Assembly: GCA_021401465.1 (NCBI GenBank)
Contig: JADDMT010000001.1
Span: 496,001-560,000, forward strand
Direction of reading: 5' to 3'
Length of the DNA: 64,000 bases
DNA from: Teratosphaeria epicoccoides
Lineage: Eukaryota; Ascomycota; Dothideomycetes; Mycosphaerellales; Teratosphaeriaceae
Under the pieces are notes generated by a model. It saw only the letters and a list, made by a program, of their open reading frames with translations. It was not told the origin of the DNA and did no database searches. The stretch's first letter is position 1, and the number at the start of each line of letters is the position of its first letter. Below are positions 52,417 to 61,838 of this stretch, piece after piece. A program made the position numbers and the translations under genes.

Positions 52417-53706
52417 ATGAAGCTGGAGACCAGGAGTTATAAGGAGTATTTTCCAATAGGCTCACCCGAGCTGCGGAGTCCCGTCACCGTGCCCAAGCAG
52501 GTGAAACGAACCCTGCCGGGATGCATAGCGCTGGTGGTGTTGTTGTTCCTGCTCTCGACCACATATGGCGGTGCCGGCTCCAGTATCTGGAAATCAAAGG
52601 ACCCCAAGTTCCCACGGAAAATATGGCAAACCTGGAAAGTCGACCCTCTCGGGTTCGAGGAGAAAGACTCCAATGTGGCCAAAACATGGCTACACAAGAA
52701 TCCCGACTACCGCTACGAGGTCTTGACCGATCTGAACGACCTGGCCTATGTTGAGACGAATTTCGGTCCGAGTGGCCTCAATCGCCTGGATATCGTCTAC
52801 ATGTACCGCGAACTTACGGCGCGGATCATCAAGGCCGATTTGCTCCGGTACATGGTCATGTATGTGGAAGGGGGCGTGTACACAGACATCGATGTGGAGG
52901 CACTCAAACCAATTACGAATTTCATACCCGAGCGATGGGACGAGCGCGATGTTGACATGGTTGTTGGAATCGAAATCGATCAGCCGGAATACCGAAATCA
53001 CTCAGTGCTTGGACAGAAGTGCGAGTCTTTCTGCCAGTGGACGTTCATGTGCAAACCAAGATTGCCGGTGATGCTTAGCCTCATCGAGAATATTATGCAA
53101 TGGTTGAAGAACGTGGCGACTGAGCAGAAGGTGCCGATCTCCGAGATCCAGCTGGATTTCGACCAAGTCATCGGTGGCACTGGGCCTTCTGCCTTCACCC
53201 GTGCGATTCTCGCCGACATCTCGAAGCGAACCGGCAAGAAGGTGACATGGGACGCCTTTCACGGTCTCGCAGAATCCAAGCTGGTCGGTGGGCTTTTGGT
53301 CCTCAACGTGGAGGCCTTTGCCGCAGGGCAAGGGCACTCAGATTCTGGCAATCACGATACGAAGCACGCACTTGTCAAGCACCACTATCACGCATCTGGT
53401 TGGCCCACTGCACATCCGAGATACAACCACCCGATGTATGGTGAGGTGGAGAAGTGCAACTGGGTCGCCGAGTGTGTACGCAAGTGGGACGAGGACACAG
53501 CAGCATGGTCAGCACTGAGCGAAGAGGAACAGCATCGGCAAATAGCGATGAAAGAAGCTATGCAGCCACCGCCACCGCCAGAGGACCAGCCCCCAGAGTT
53601 CCCGAGCGCTGAACTGTTACCGCCGCCACCGCCGCCGCCGCCGATGGACTTCCCACCTACGGACTTCGAGCAAGGGCCGCCCGCACCACCGCCGGGGCTC
53701 ATGTGA
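52417..53706 (+). CDS. Och1/Hoc1-like alpha-1,6-mannosyltransferase (GT32) with polyproline tail
   Basis: Single exon, 429 aa from the ATG at 52417; the frame extends upstream to a GTG at 52279 but the type II topology fits the later start. A membrane anchor (CIALVVLLFLLSTTYGG, about 36-52) is followed by the GT32 domain: FPRKIWQTWKVDP, KADLLRYMVMYVEGGVYTDI with the DxD metal-binding motif at about 157-159 (TDID), and IGGTGPSAFTRAIL. The final part includes HYHASGWPT. Such enzymes use GDP-mannose in the Golgi to begin or extend outer-chain mannan on N-glycans. The last 55 or so residues are unusual: Glu/Gln-rich then almost pure proline (PPPPPPPPMDFPP...). Neighbouring AT3 and type II proteins suggest related glycan work. 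Confidence 0.92.
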   Translation: MKLETRSYKEYFPIGSPELRSPVTVPKQVKRTLPGCIALVVLLFLLSTTYGGAGSSIWKSKDPKFPRKIWQTWKVDPLGFEEKDSNVAKTWLHKNPDYRYEVLTDLNDLAYVETNFGPSGLNRLDIVYMYRELTARIIKADLLRYMVMYVEGGVYTDIDVEALKPITNFIPERWDERDVDMVVGIEIDQPEYRNHSVLGQKCESFCQWTFMCKPRLPVMLSLIENIMQWLKNVATEQKVPISEIQLDFDQVIGGTGPSAFTRAILADISKRTGKKVTWDAFHGLAESKLVGGLLVLNVEAFAAGQGHSDSGNHDTKHALVKHHYHASGWPTAHPRYNHPMYGEVEKCNWVAECVRKWDEDTAAWSALSEEEQHRQIAMKEAMQPPPPPEDQPPEFPSAELLPPPPPPPPMDFPPTDFEQGPPAPPPGLM

Positions 53707-54994
53707 AGATGATGCGGCATGAAATTTAAATCAGACAAGCCACAGGATGGCAGGGCACAGACCAAGCGCTGGACCATCCTGGGTCTGGAGAGGCAGACCA
53801 ACAATAGCTCCGAGCTCGTTGTACGCGTACGCCGATACTACGAAAACCACCTTCTACTCTACTGGGCAAACCCAGATACAATGACAGCGCGGATAACAAG
53901 ACCTCGAGCCGACGACATCAGCCGGTAGCACTAGCAGGTCTCTACCAAACGCCGCGTCCAGCTCCGGATCAGCTGAGGCAAGGGCCTACAAAGGTCATGG
54001 AGGACCAGAGCTGTGTGCATCGATTGCACAGTCCATCACAGGAAGGCGCCGCCATTATTGGCTGGCTTGCTAGAATTGAGGGTTGGTACGGGCGACCAAT
54101 GGAACGCTGCCTTTCCAGGTGGTGTTTCGCAGAATTGATTCTTGAAACTTTCTCTTGAGCGAGCGAGTTGGTCTCATGTGCAGTTAGTCCCAGGAAATAC
54201 TTACTCAGAGCCATTCGTGACACTTCTGGTCGCGTTTTCAAACGTCTTCCTGTTTGCGCAAAGCGAGATGCGACGTCTCCCAAAATTCTCCGAAAGTACA
54301 TGTAATAATATTCGCGCCGTCGTGCACTTTCCCAAACCATGCCGCGCTAAGAATTCGCTTGGTCCTGAAGAATCGCTCGCTTGCTGCCAAGACAAACATT
54401 CCCCACAGATTTTCGGCAGCATCCACAGCCTCCCAGCCTACCACTGACAGGCACTAAGGTACGCTCACAGCAATCAACGCCCATGTGGCCGAGCTCCTCT
54501 GTGTGTCACCCATGCAATCAGCCCTGCAGCCAACGAAGATCTATCGCGCTTCCTGCTGAAGCACCGTAGTGGCTAGGCTCAACTTCCGGTTCTGCATCAT
54601 GCCCCGACAGAGATCATGCGGTGAGGCCGGGGGATGTCCTACTGACAGCCTCACAGATGACCCGACTGCACCTATCAGTCATTATTGGATGCTCACATTG
54701 CCACTTCCCTCGCGTGGAGAGCAGATCGAGCCGTGGGGATGGGTCGCATTACGCTCATGCTCGTTGGCCTGGAATGGCCAGCTGTGCCGTGTTGTGGTGG
54801 AGTACGAGCCGCTCATCCTTTCTTTGATCGCTACGGCGCCTTCAAGTGTTGGATATCCAAGAGTGCGAATCTTTTGTCGCTTCGTGCTGTGTTTCTGTGG
54901 ACTCCGCCGGGGAAATTTCATCAATCAATCTTCGACTAAGTCCGAGGAGAGTTGCGTCTCCAGCAATTTCGAGGAAACACGGCACCCTAGCAGC
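53707..54994. other. Intergenic region
   Basis: About 1.3 kb between the GT32 stop and the DUF3712 gene start, both on the plus strand. Short open frames only; no gene, tRNA or repeat identified. Confidence 0.5.
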
Positions 54995-56616
54995 ATGGGT
55001 CTTTTTGATAAAGGCCATGAGGCACATTCCGAGATAAACAGTGCTGGCACTGAACGACCTGCTTCTGGGCGGAGGACGAAACGGCACTGCGCGAGATTCT
55101 GGTGGCTATACCTTTCAATTCTCATTGCCGTTGTGCTTGTTGTGGTGCTACCCGTGTATTTAGAACGATGTGTGAGGCACATCAAGATGCGTTTTGCTAA
55201 TGCAGCCGCAGAATATACGTCGGCTACCCTAACATCGCACATAACGCTATCAAAAACAGTCATCTCAACATCACGCATCAGAGCAATCTCGACCCAGCAC
55301 CAGACTCTCTCACAATCAACCTCACAGCACAACTGCATACGAAGTCAAAATACCATCCGTCGTTGAAGCCTTTCAATGCATCGATCTACCTTCCCAACAG
55401 CGGCCTAGCGCTGTACTCCTTTGAATCGCCTGAAATCACTGCCAAGGATGGAGCGTTGGAGTAAGCAAAGCGAAGGGTAGAACCCTGCTCAGTGGTTCCA
55501 CCAGTCAACCACATGACTGCTTAAAGCATTTTCTCACGGCTCAGTCAATGACTAAGGCAGTTATCAAGGCTTGACACACCAGTCGACTGGTTGATTGATG
55601 GAATCACTGAGATCGACGACTCATCATTCGGGACATTGACTGACCTGCTACCCATCACTCTGCAGGTATGTTCATCAACGGTTGACGATAGCGCATCCGG
55701 ATGAATTCGCGGCATTCTCGACGCAATTACTGCTGAACGAAAGCCTGAATCTGAAACTGAAGGGTAAGCAAAGTCAAGGGTAGACCCTTATTACTGAGTG
55801 TTCCCACCAGTCAGCGAAGCGACTGCTCGATGAGGTGCATGTCTGACGGCTGATTCGACCATTTAACCAGCTAATAAAGCTTCACCCACCAGTCAGTCAG
55901 CTGATGATTGATGGAATTACTGTAATTAACTCATCGTTTTGAGACTCTCACTGACCTACTACCCATCACCTTTAGGCATAGGAAAGCTGAAGCAAAGTGG
56001 TCTGCCAACTACCTCCATGGACTACGACCAGGATATCACTATCAAAGGTTCGTCTGTGCCCAAATGGCATGCACACTTGCCGTGCGCCGTCGTTGACGGG
56101 CCGTCATCGCCGCGTGCAGTCAGCTCTCAAAATCCGTAGCTTATCGCTAACGTCAAGCCTAATACTCTAGGCCTAAACAAATTAGCCGGAATAGCAGTGA
56201 GCAACTTCTCGTTGTTGCCCACGGCATATGACAACGCGACGAATGCGGTCGCCAAAGTATGGCTCAACAACCCAAGCGTCTTGACCATCGAGATCGGTGA
56301 CCTGGTCCAGGACAACTATGTCGACAATATCTTTATCGCCAATTCGACGATCCCGGATCTGGTGCTCAGGCCTGGCAATAATTCGTATCCGGTCGACTTC
56401 ACCTACAATGAGACAGCGGTGGCGCAGCTGATCTTGTCGAGCCACCGGTGCGGTCAGCTACCCGTCGAGATAGTCACCAACTACACCAGCTACAAGGGGA
56501 CGAATGTGCCGTGGCTCACCAAGTCCATGAAAGCGGCCAATTTCACGACGACTATCAATCTCTTTCGGTCGCTCAATGAGGCTGGGTTCGGGGCCATCTT
56601 TGGTGAAGATTGCTGA
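54995..56616 (+). CDS. DUF3712 (LEA_2-like) membrane protein with two introner-like introns
   Basis: Exons 54995-55155, 55212-55460, 55666-55763, 55976-56047 and 56171-56616 give 341 aa. The layout is standard for fungal DUF3712 proteins. A short polar N-terminus (MGLFDKGHEAH, with basic RRTKRHCARFWW) precedes one membrane helix (LYLSILIAVVLVVVLPVIYV). A vacuolar/extracellular LEA_2-like beta region follows, with many N-glycosylation sites (NITHQSNLDPAPDSLTINLT; LLPTAYDNATNAV; IPDLVLRPGNNSYPVDF). Function of the family is unknown; it is often mislabelled pre-rRNA processing. Introns 1 and 4 are ordinary (56 and 123 nt). Introns 2 and 3 (205 and 212 nt) are copies of one element. All junctions are GT-AG and restore a single frame through the conserved MDYDQDITIKGLN block. 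Confidence 0.9.
55461..55665 (+). mobile_element. Introner-like element, copy 1 (intron 2 of the DUF3712 gene)
   Basis: 205 nt, exactly the intron. Begins GTAAGCAAAGCGAAGGGTAG and ends CTGCTACCCATCACTCTGCAG minus its first base. Internal hairpins are visible: AGGGT/ACCCT near the 5' end, CAGTCA/TGACTG, and the palindrome CCAGTCGACTGG. It aligns end to end with copy 2 about 100 bp downstream. Much longer than ordinary introns in this window. Confidence 0.85.
55764..55975 (+). mobile_element. Introner-like element, copy 2 (intron 3 of the DUF3712 gene)
   Basis: 212 nt, exactly the intron. Begins GTAAGCAAAGTCAAGGGTAG and ends CTACTACCCATCACCTTTAG. It shares with copy 1 the ends, the CACCAGTC blocks, TGATTGATGGAAT and ACTCATC, in the same order. 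Hairpins include the perfect AAGGGTAGACCCTT near the 5' end and CAGTC/GACTG. The two copies have diverged by substitutions and small indels, so they are not recent duplicates. Confidence 0.85.
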
Positions 56617-56835
56617 TCCAGGGGCGGTTTTAGAGTCACGTGCAAGTCTCGGATAGCGAGGGTACCATTGAGCATCCGTTTAACCGCCGGTATGGCTTAC
56701 CGGGTTGTATCATACGACTATAGATGGTAGCTCTACTCAGCCTGCACATATCTATCATCAGCATAATGTTACGCGGCAATGATGCCGATCTGTAGATCAG
56801 TACCAGTGGCCCATATAGATTCAAGACCCTCAGCA

Positions 56836-57780
56836 CTAGACCTCATTTTCAATGTCCTTCACCCTAGGCACCTTGTTGAGATTCAAGCCGCAGAAAGCAG
56901 CGACTTTCTCGATCTGTACGTCCATGTCAGCAAGCCATCACAACAGACTTCCAAGACTCAGCGGCCTTACGCATTGCTGTATCAACTCAACATCTTCAGC
57001 GCTGACGCCAATCCTGCGAGTGCCTCGTAGATGCCAGCCAGTCTCCCGCTTCAAATTTTGGATCATGATTCCGGAGAGCACAACGAGCTCGGTGTCGATG
57101 GCATCGAGAATCGTGTGGTCAGAGAGGTATAAGCCATATGTGATCTCCATAGACAACCATTCTGAAGGATTGATGTCAGTCTTTGTCGAGTGTTGAGGGG
57201 ACATTGAGGACGTACGGAAGTCCTTATGAGCCGCGAAGGGGCCCTTGGTATCTTCAGTCGGCACGTTTTGCTTGTAAATTTTGGAAAGCCACTCTGCACC
57301 GCGCTCGCGATTGTCTGATCCTGACTGCCAGTGTTCCCTAGTAGTTGTGAGCAACAGGAAGCTAATAGCGCCGTCCCATACTGAGACCTTACCGTGAGAA
57401 CGAGTAGTCCTTGTCTTCATCTCGTTCGACTTCGGCAATCTGTATAATGGACTCCAGCGGCTTTGGCACGCCAACGACAGACACCAGCTTGACCAATGCC
57501 TCTCTGAGCCTTCTGACAAGAGCTTTACGCTGGTCCGGCGCGCTGTATTCCGGCTTGGAGACCAGATAGAGGTACAGATCTTGTGCAAACTCAGATGTTC
57601 CGCCACCCGTGATGGCCGCAATCAGTAATGGTCGTCAGCGTAGTGCCTCGCAGATAGTGGAGGCGGATTTACCGTGAGAATCTCCCATTTATCTTCGCCT
57701 AGGGTCTTGCCCGGGAAATGCTGCTTGATACTTTTGAAGAGCTGGATAGCCTCATCCGGAGTCCTTTCGATAGACGCCAT
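56836..57780 (-). CDS. AhpD-like (carboxymuconolactone-decarboxylase fold) fungal protein
   Basis: Exons 57780-57673, about 57589-57393 (or from 57622, see below), 57337-57216, 57161-56971 and 56913-56836 give 231-242 aa. Family blocks are RKALVRRLREALVKLVSVVG, EVERDEDKDYSFSREHWQSG, AAHKDFQWLSMEITYGLYLS, LDAIDTELVVLSGIMIQN, and ETGWHLRGTRRIGVSAEDVE. The CxxC of bacterial peroxidase AhpD is not seen, as is usual for this fungal group, whose role is unknown. The acceptor of intron 1 is odd. Family alignment from memory expects exon 2 to begin IAAITGGG, but the bases before it read TTACTG, not AG. The next AG (CTGAG, 57592-57590) keeps the frame but drops 11 residues. The other introns are canonical. 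Confidence 0.82.
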
Positions 57781-58372
57781 GCTGGGATGTTCGTGATACT
57801 GAATGAGGTCAAGTCCGAAAGATAAATCGCGGCTTGCTCTACAGGCTTGCTGCCTGCTCCTCGCACACTTCAGCTCGGGCACGCACCAGCAGCTGAGCGC
57901 GTGTGTACGTGCAAAAAGACTTGTTAAGTTTGCCAGGTGCTCTTCAGCTCGCGATATTCGCAGGAACGTGATGCTGATCGGTCCGCTCGTTTACCGGGTC
58001 TGTCCTATGGCATTCAATTGGTCAGATAGGCATCGTTGAGGAGACACATCACGTAGACGTAGGTGATGTATTGACTCATGTTCTATGGGCATGATGTCAG
58101 CTCGACAGATATGTTGTCCTACAATCACAGCCAAGTTCTTCTGCATGAGGGTGGTATCCGCCAACATGCAATCAAGGATTGTACATGTGGCTCATACTGG
58201 CCTGGCAGACCGCCGTGGTGGAGGGCATGGGCATGTGCAGACTGGCCGCCCCACCCAGCCCCCACATGAGTGCAGGCTTGGCCCACGTGCACAACTTTCC
58301 TCAAATAATCTGGATTATAATGTATTCAATTCAGCATGACGCTAACAAATCATCTTTCAGCGACGGTTCTAT
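57781..58372. other. Intergenic region between the AhpD-like gene and tRNA-Phe
   Basis: Divergent flank holding the AhpD-like promoter and the 5' flank of the tRNA. Nothing else recognised. Confidence 0.5.
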
Positions 58373-58532
58373 GCAGCTTTAGCTCACTTGGGAGAGCGCC
58401 AGACTGAAGTTCACTTTAGTTCGAAGCATTCTGTGCGGTATCTGGAGGTACTGTGGTATGTTGATGCCGACAGTCACACTTATTCGGATAATTTGCTGAC
58501 CTACCGGCGCAGTTCGATCCACAGAAGCTGCA
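58373..58532 (+). tRNA. tRNA-Phe(GAA) with an anticodon-loop intron and a spliceosomal-type intron in the T arm
   Basis: Removing 58410-58439 (30 nt) and 58456-58512 (57 nt) leaves exactly 73 nt that fold as a perfect cloverleaf. Acceptor stem is GCAGCTT/AAGCTGC, D stem GCTC/GAGC, anticodon stem CCAGA/TCTGG with loop CTGAAGA (anticodon GAA, 58406-58408), T stem CTGTG/CACAG, T loop TTCGATC, discriminator A. The first intron follows G37, the normal eukaryotic position, and contains TTC that could pair with the anticodon. The second intron lies between positions 53 and 54; it starts GTATGT, has TGCTGAC and ends GCGCAG. B-box GTTCGATCC (58512-58520) uses the last intron G and stays intact; A-box is TAGCTCACTTGG. 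TTTT runs at 58538-58541 and 58544-58547 can end Pol III transcription. Oddities: C15 and A48 replace the usual G15-C48 pair. Confidence 0.88.
58456..58512 (+). other. 57-nt spliceosomal-type intron inside the tRNA-Phe T arm
   Basis: Donor GTATGT, branch GCTGAC with its A 12 nt before the intron end, acceptor GCAG. Length and signals match mRNA introns in this window (49-63 nt). It separates T-stem base G53 from T54. See the tRNA entry. Confidence 0.8.
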
Positions 58533-60368
58533 GGTTGTTTTGCTTTTCGACTTAAGATGATCAGAAAGCTTTAGTAAGGTTGTTGAGCAATGGCGGTCAA
58601 TGCACAACTCTTTGCGCCACCATCCATAGTAATAAAGAAAGTATACCGTTTTGCAGCAACAACTTCTATCGTCTCCTCCAGACGCGCACAACAGTTCTAA
58701 GGGTCGACAATGTCGGACTCGGAGTCGACATGGAGCATTTCCTTGGGGTTCCCTTGGCTCACCGCGCAAAACGTTGCATCCTTCCGCGTTGCAAAAACAC
58801 CAGTACCAGAATGAAGTTGGTAAAATCCTTCTGCAGCCGCGTACAAGACTGAGAAGAAGAATTTGCTGGGGTTTGGTGTATGACAGTTGATCAGAGTGTA
58901 GCACCAGACAAGATACCGAGCCGTACTCCATCCAAGACACTTGTCCGAATGCAACTCAGCAGCACCGCATGTCGACCTCTCGGAAGTCAGAGCCGATGAT
59001 GATCGGAAGTATCTCCGTAGAACGTTCGAAAGTGGCGAGAGGTAAATTACTATCAATTTCTTCAAACAGAAGACGGTCCAGAAGGCGAGCCGAACCCAGA
59101 GCTGATCCATGTAAACATCGCCTCTGGGTAAATGCGCTGTAAAGGCTGTCAAGGTTTTCCAACGCTGTGTAGCAGATTGCCGTTATTATTGTACCGCTGG
59201 CATGGGAGACATAAAGTCGAGGCCGCGTCCAAAAGAGGAAGGCGCGCCTTCCCTACGTCCAAGGAGGCAGGAGCTGAACCGAGACCTACGACAGGGGTAC
59301 GGATCACTTCAACTTCAGGTCTACATGGAGATATGCGAACTCAGACTCATATACTCCAGTTGTCATGGCTCATAACTACACCAGTCGCGGATGAATCTGA
59401 GGACGTGTCTCTGCAGCGTCCTAAAGCAGAGCAGTCAGACAAACCCCCCTGCACAGACTGTCACTGCATGCTCACACTGCCCTGCGTCTACCAAGTAGTC
59501 CAACTTAAACCTTTCGATTGGAGGAGTCGGTCATTAAAAATCCCAATGCCATACACCTGGCCCAAGCACCTCAAATCCAACCACAACACCTAAAGGAGCC
59601 CGTCCACCACACACGCATATGCGCATCATCACACACCACGCGCCAAACCTACACCTTAACATGACAAGCATAAACTCAAGCTCAAATGCCCCAAGACTCA
59701 CTTCACTCGCCTCGCCCACCCCAACCGTGCTCTGAAACCCACCAAGACGACACGATTTCATTCAAGCTCCCCGATAACGCCACATATGGAGCACACCCTC
59801 CTTGATCCACAAACCCTTGCCTAGCGCGCTGGAAATTTTCGCAAGCGTAGAGGTCCTTGTACACCTGAGTTTCCAGAGCAATGTGGGTATAATATGTATT
59901 AAGCTTTCTTCCGCCATCGCCTGTATGACAACATCATCCTTGGACTTGACTCCGTCGCTAAGTAAACCGCCCTTTCTTGCCAAGCCATACCTACACAAAG
60001 GAGAGGGCGCAAAAACAGCATACAGTGGTATCAAGATTTCGGTGTCAAATGCAACCCGCGCCTGTATCCTTCTCCCTTGCCCAAGTCCCACTCGCTCCCC
60101 CTGCTCCACCCACTCCCCTCCTGCTCCGCCATTTTCTCCCTCTTGTTCACCAGCAAATACAGCCATCAGCCCTGACTAGCAAACCCGCGACTATGATTCG
60201 GCGTGCCTCGCGACGATGGCGGCAGATGCTGACCAGGCGGCGCACTTCTCGCACCAAGTCAGCAAAGCCTGCAGCAACAACACAGCAAAAAGGGACTGGT
60301 AGAAGTTGGAATAAAATATGCAGGCGGATGTAAACTATACTCCAGTCCATGGCAGGTGGGAAGGGAGC
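58533..60368. other. Intergenic region between tRNA-Phe and septin CDC10
   Basis: About 1.8 kb. A 134-codon minus-strand frame at 59762-60166 was considered but matches no family I know. No other gene or RNA is supported. Confidence 0.45.
58538..58547 (+). terminator. Pol III terminator (two T4 runs)
   Basis: TTTT at 58538-58541 and again at 58544-58547, starting 6 nt after the mature 3' end of tRNA-Phe; typical Pol III stop signals. Confidence 0.65.
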
Positions 60369-61530
60369 TTAGTTGTACCCATTCATAGTCATCCTCTGGC
60401 TCTGCCTGCTGAGCTCACGATCCGCGCTCGGGCTGATCGGCCGGCTGCCTCCATGTGCCGCGCTGCTCTCCTTCAGCGCCAGCAGCTGCTTCGCGCGGAA
60501 GCTCTCGTAGTGGATCTGGCTTGTGGTTTCGATCAAATCTTGTAGGTGGGTGCGTGTTAGGAAGTCGCGAAGGTATACGAATTCGCAGTGGCGCTCGTCT
60601 TCGACGTTGATGGTGCCCCAGCGGTTCTGGCGGCCGCGCACGGTCTTACCGGCGACGTTGATGTTTCGCTCGGAACCGACGACGGCGAAGGGGATGATTG
60701 ACTACGACAAAAACATGGCGTTAGCAGTTTTGAGTCGCTGCGGTGAGTAGTATTGTCTCCTCACCTTGATCTGAGCGTTCATAGCAGCCTCCTCACTGTC
60801 ATATTCCTCATTCTCGTACGGGTACATCCTGATGTTGTGGAAGGCAAACTCCTCCTTTATGCGGTCCTTGAACACCTGCCTCTCCTCCAAAGTGAGACTA
60901 TCAGCCTTGGCAATCACAGGCACCACATTCACCGTCTCGCTCAGCTTCTTCAAAACCACAATATCAATCGGCTTCAGCGCATGTCCGGTGGGGCTGATGA
61001 AATACAGACAACAATGGATCCTGGTGTCCTGAATGTATCTCTCTCTTTGGGCGGTCAATTCCTTGCGCAAGTAGGCGCTGTGCTGATCCTTGATATACTT
61101 GACGATGGGGTCCCAGCAGCGGTCGTTGTTGACCAGATCGCCATAGCCGGGGGTATCGACGATGTTCAGGCGCAGGCGCACACCATTCTCCTCAATGACA
61201 TGGGAAACGACTTGGATCTCGGTGGTTTGTCGGATGTTCTCGGTGGGGGCGAGGCGGCCTTTGGAGTCGACGAGATGCGAGGCGAAGATGGTGTTGATCA
61301 GCGTGCTCTTGCCGAGGCCGGTTTGTCCTGGAAAAGGGAGCTGTGGTCAGCCGTGGACTCGGTACACGCGCGCATCGGCGGGTCAGAGTCATCTACATAC
61401 CAACGCAGATAACATTGAACTGGAAGCCGCGCTTGAGCAGTTTCTTCTCGATCTGGTTTGTGATGCTGTCGAAGCCAACGTGGCTCTTGGGGAAGACGGA
61501 GGGCTGCTGGTTGAGTGCGGCGGCCGCCAT
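60369..61530 (-). CDS. CDC10: Septin, Cdc10/AspD type
   Basis: Exons 61530-61401, 61327-60765 and 60701-60369 (introns 73 and 63 nt) give 341 aa. A short N-terminus leads into GFDSITNQIEKKLLKRGFQF (polybasic lipid-binding region) and the septin GTPase: G1 GQTGLGKST (44-52, rebuilt across intron 1), G3 DTPGYGD, and G4 AKAD. The septin-unique element follows (WDPIVKYIKDQHSAYLRKEL; later RGRQNRWGTINVEDERHC). The C-terminus lacks a long coiled coil and ends SRQSQRMTMNGYN, as in Cdc10/AspD. Septins polymerise into filaments and rings at septa and hyphal bases; Cdc10 is the central subunit of the hetero-octamer. The MRPL32 gene starts divergently 308 bp away. Confidence 0.95.
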
Positions 61531-61838
61531 TGTGGAGAAGACGGGATCGAACGATGGACAGAGGAGCTGGAAGATTGACGAAGCCAAAGACCCTCCGAGA
61601 AGCCGAAACAAAAAGCTGTACGTGGTGGCGGAGGTGGTGATGGGGGTGTTGCGCGTTCGAGGTTTTGGCAGAAGCTGGGACCATGTCCAGCGCGGAAAGG
61701 AGATGCATTAATTTGGGTGAGGTGCGACCAATCACACGCAGAGGAAGTGGCGGCCAATGCCGATATCCAAGAAGTGACATTGAATTCTCGATGTTCAGGG
61801 CCCTCGTTACTGCACAGTACATGTAGCATAAGTCAACC
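61531..61838. promoter_or_regulatory. Divergent promoter region of CDC10 and MRPL32
   Basis: 308 bp between the two divergent start codons; both core promoters are expected here. No specific site claimed. Confidence 0.6.

Noticed and set aside
58373..58532. tRNA-Phe locus as a degraded pseudogene lacking a T arm
   Set aside because: At first the sequence seems to lose the T loop after CTGTG, but TTCGATC, CACAG and the exact acceptor complement AAGCTGC follow 57 bp later, so all stems are perfect. Decay would not keep a seven-pair acceptor stem with changed bases on both sides.
59762..60166. 134-codon minus-strand open frame downstream of CDC10
   Set aside because: No recognised domain, weak start context and composition like the surrounding non-coding DNA; left unannotated.
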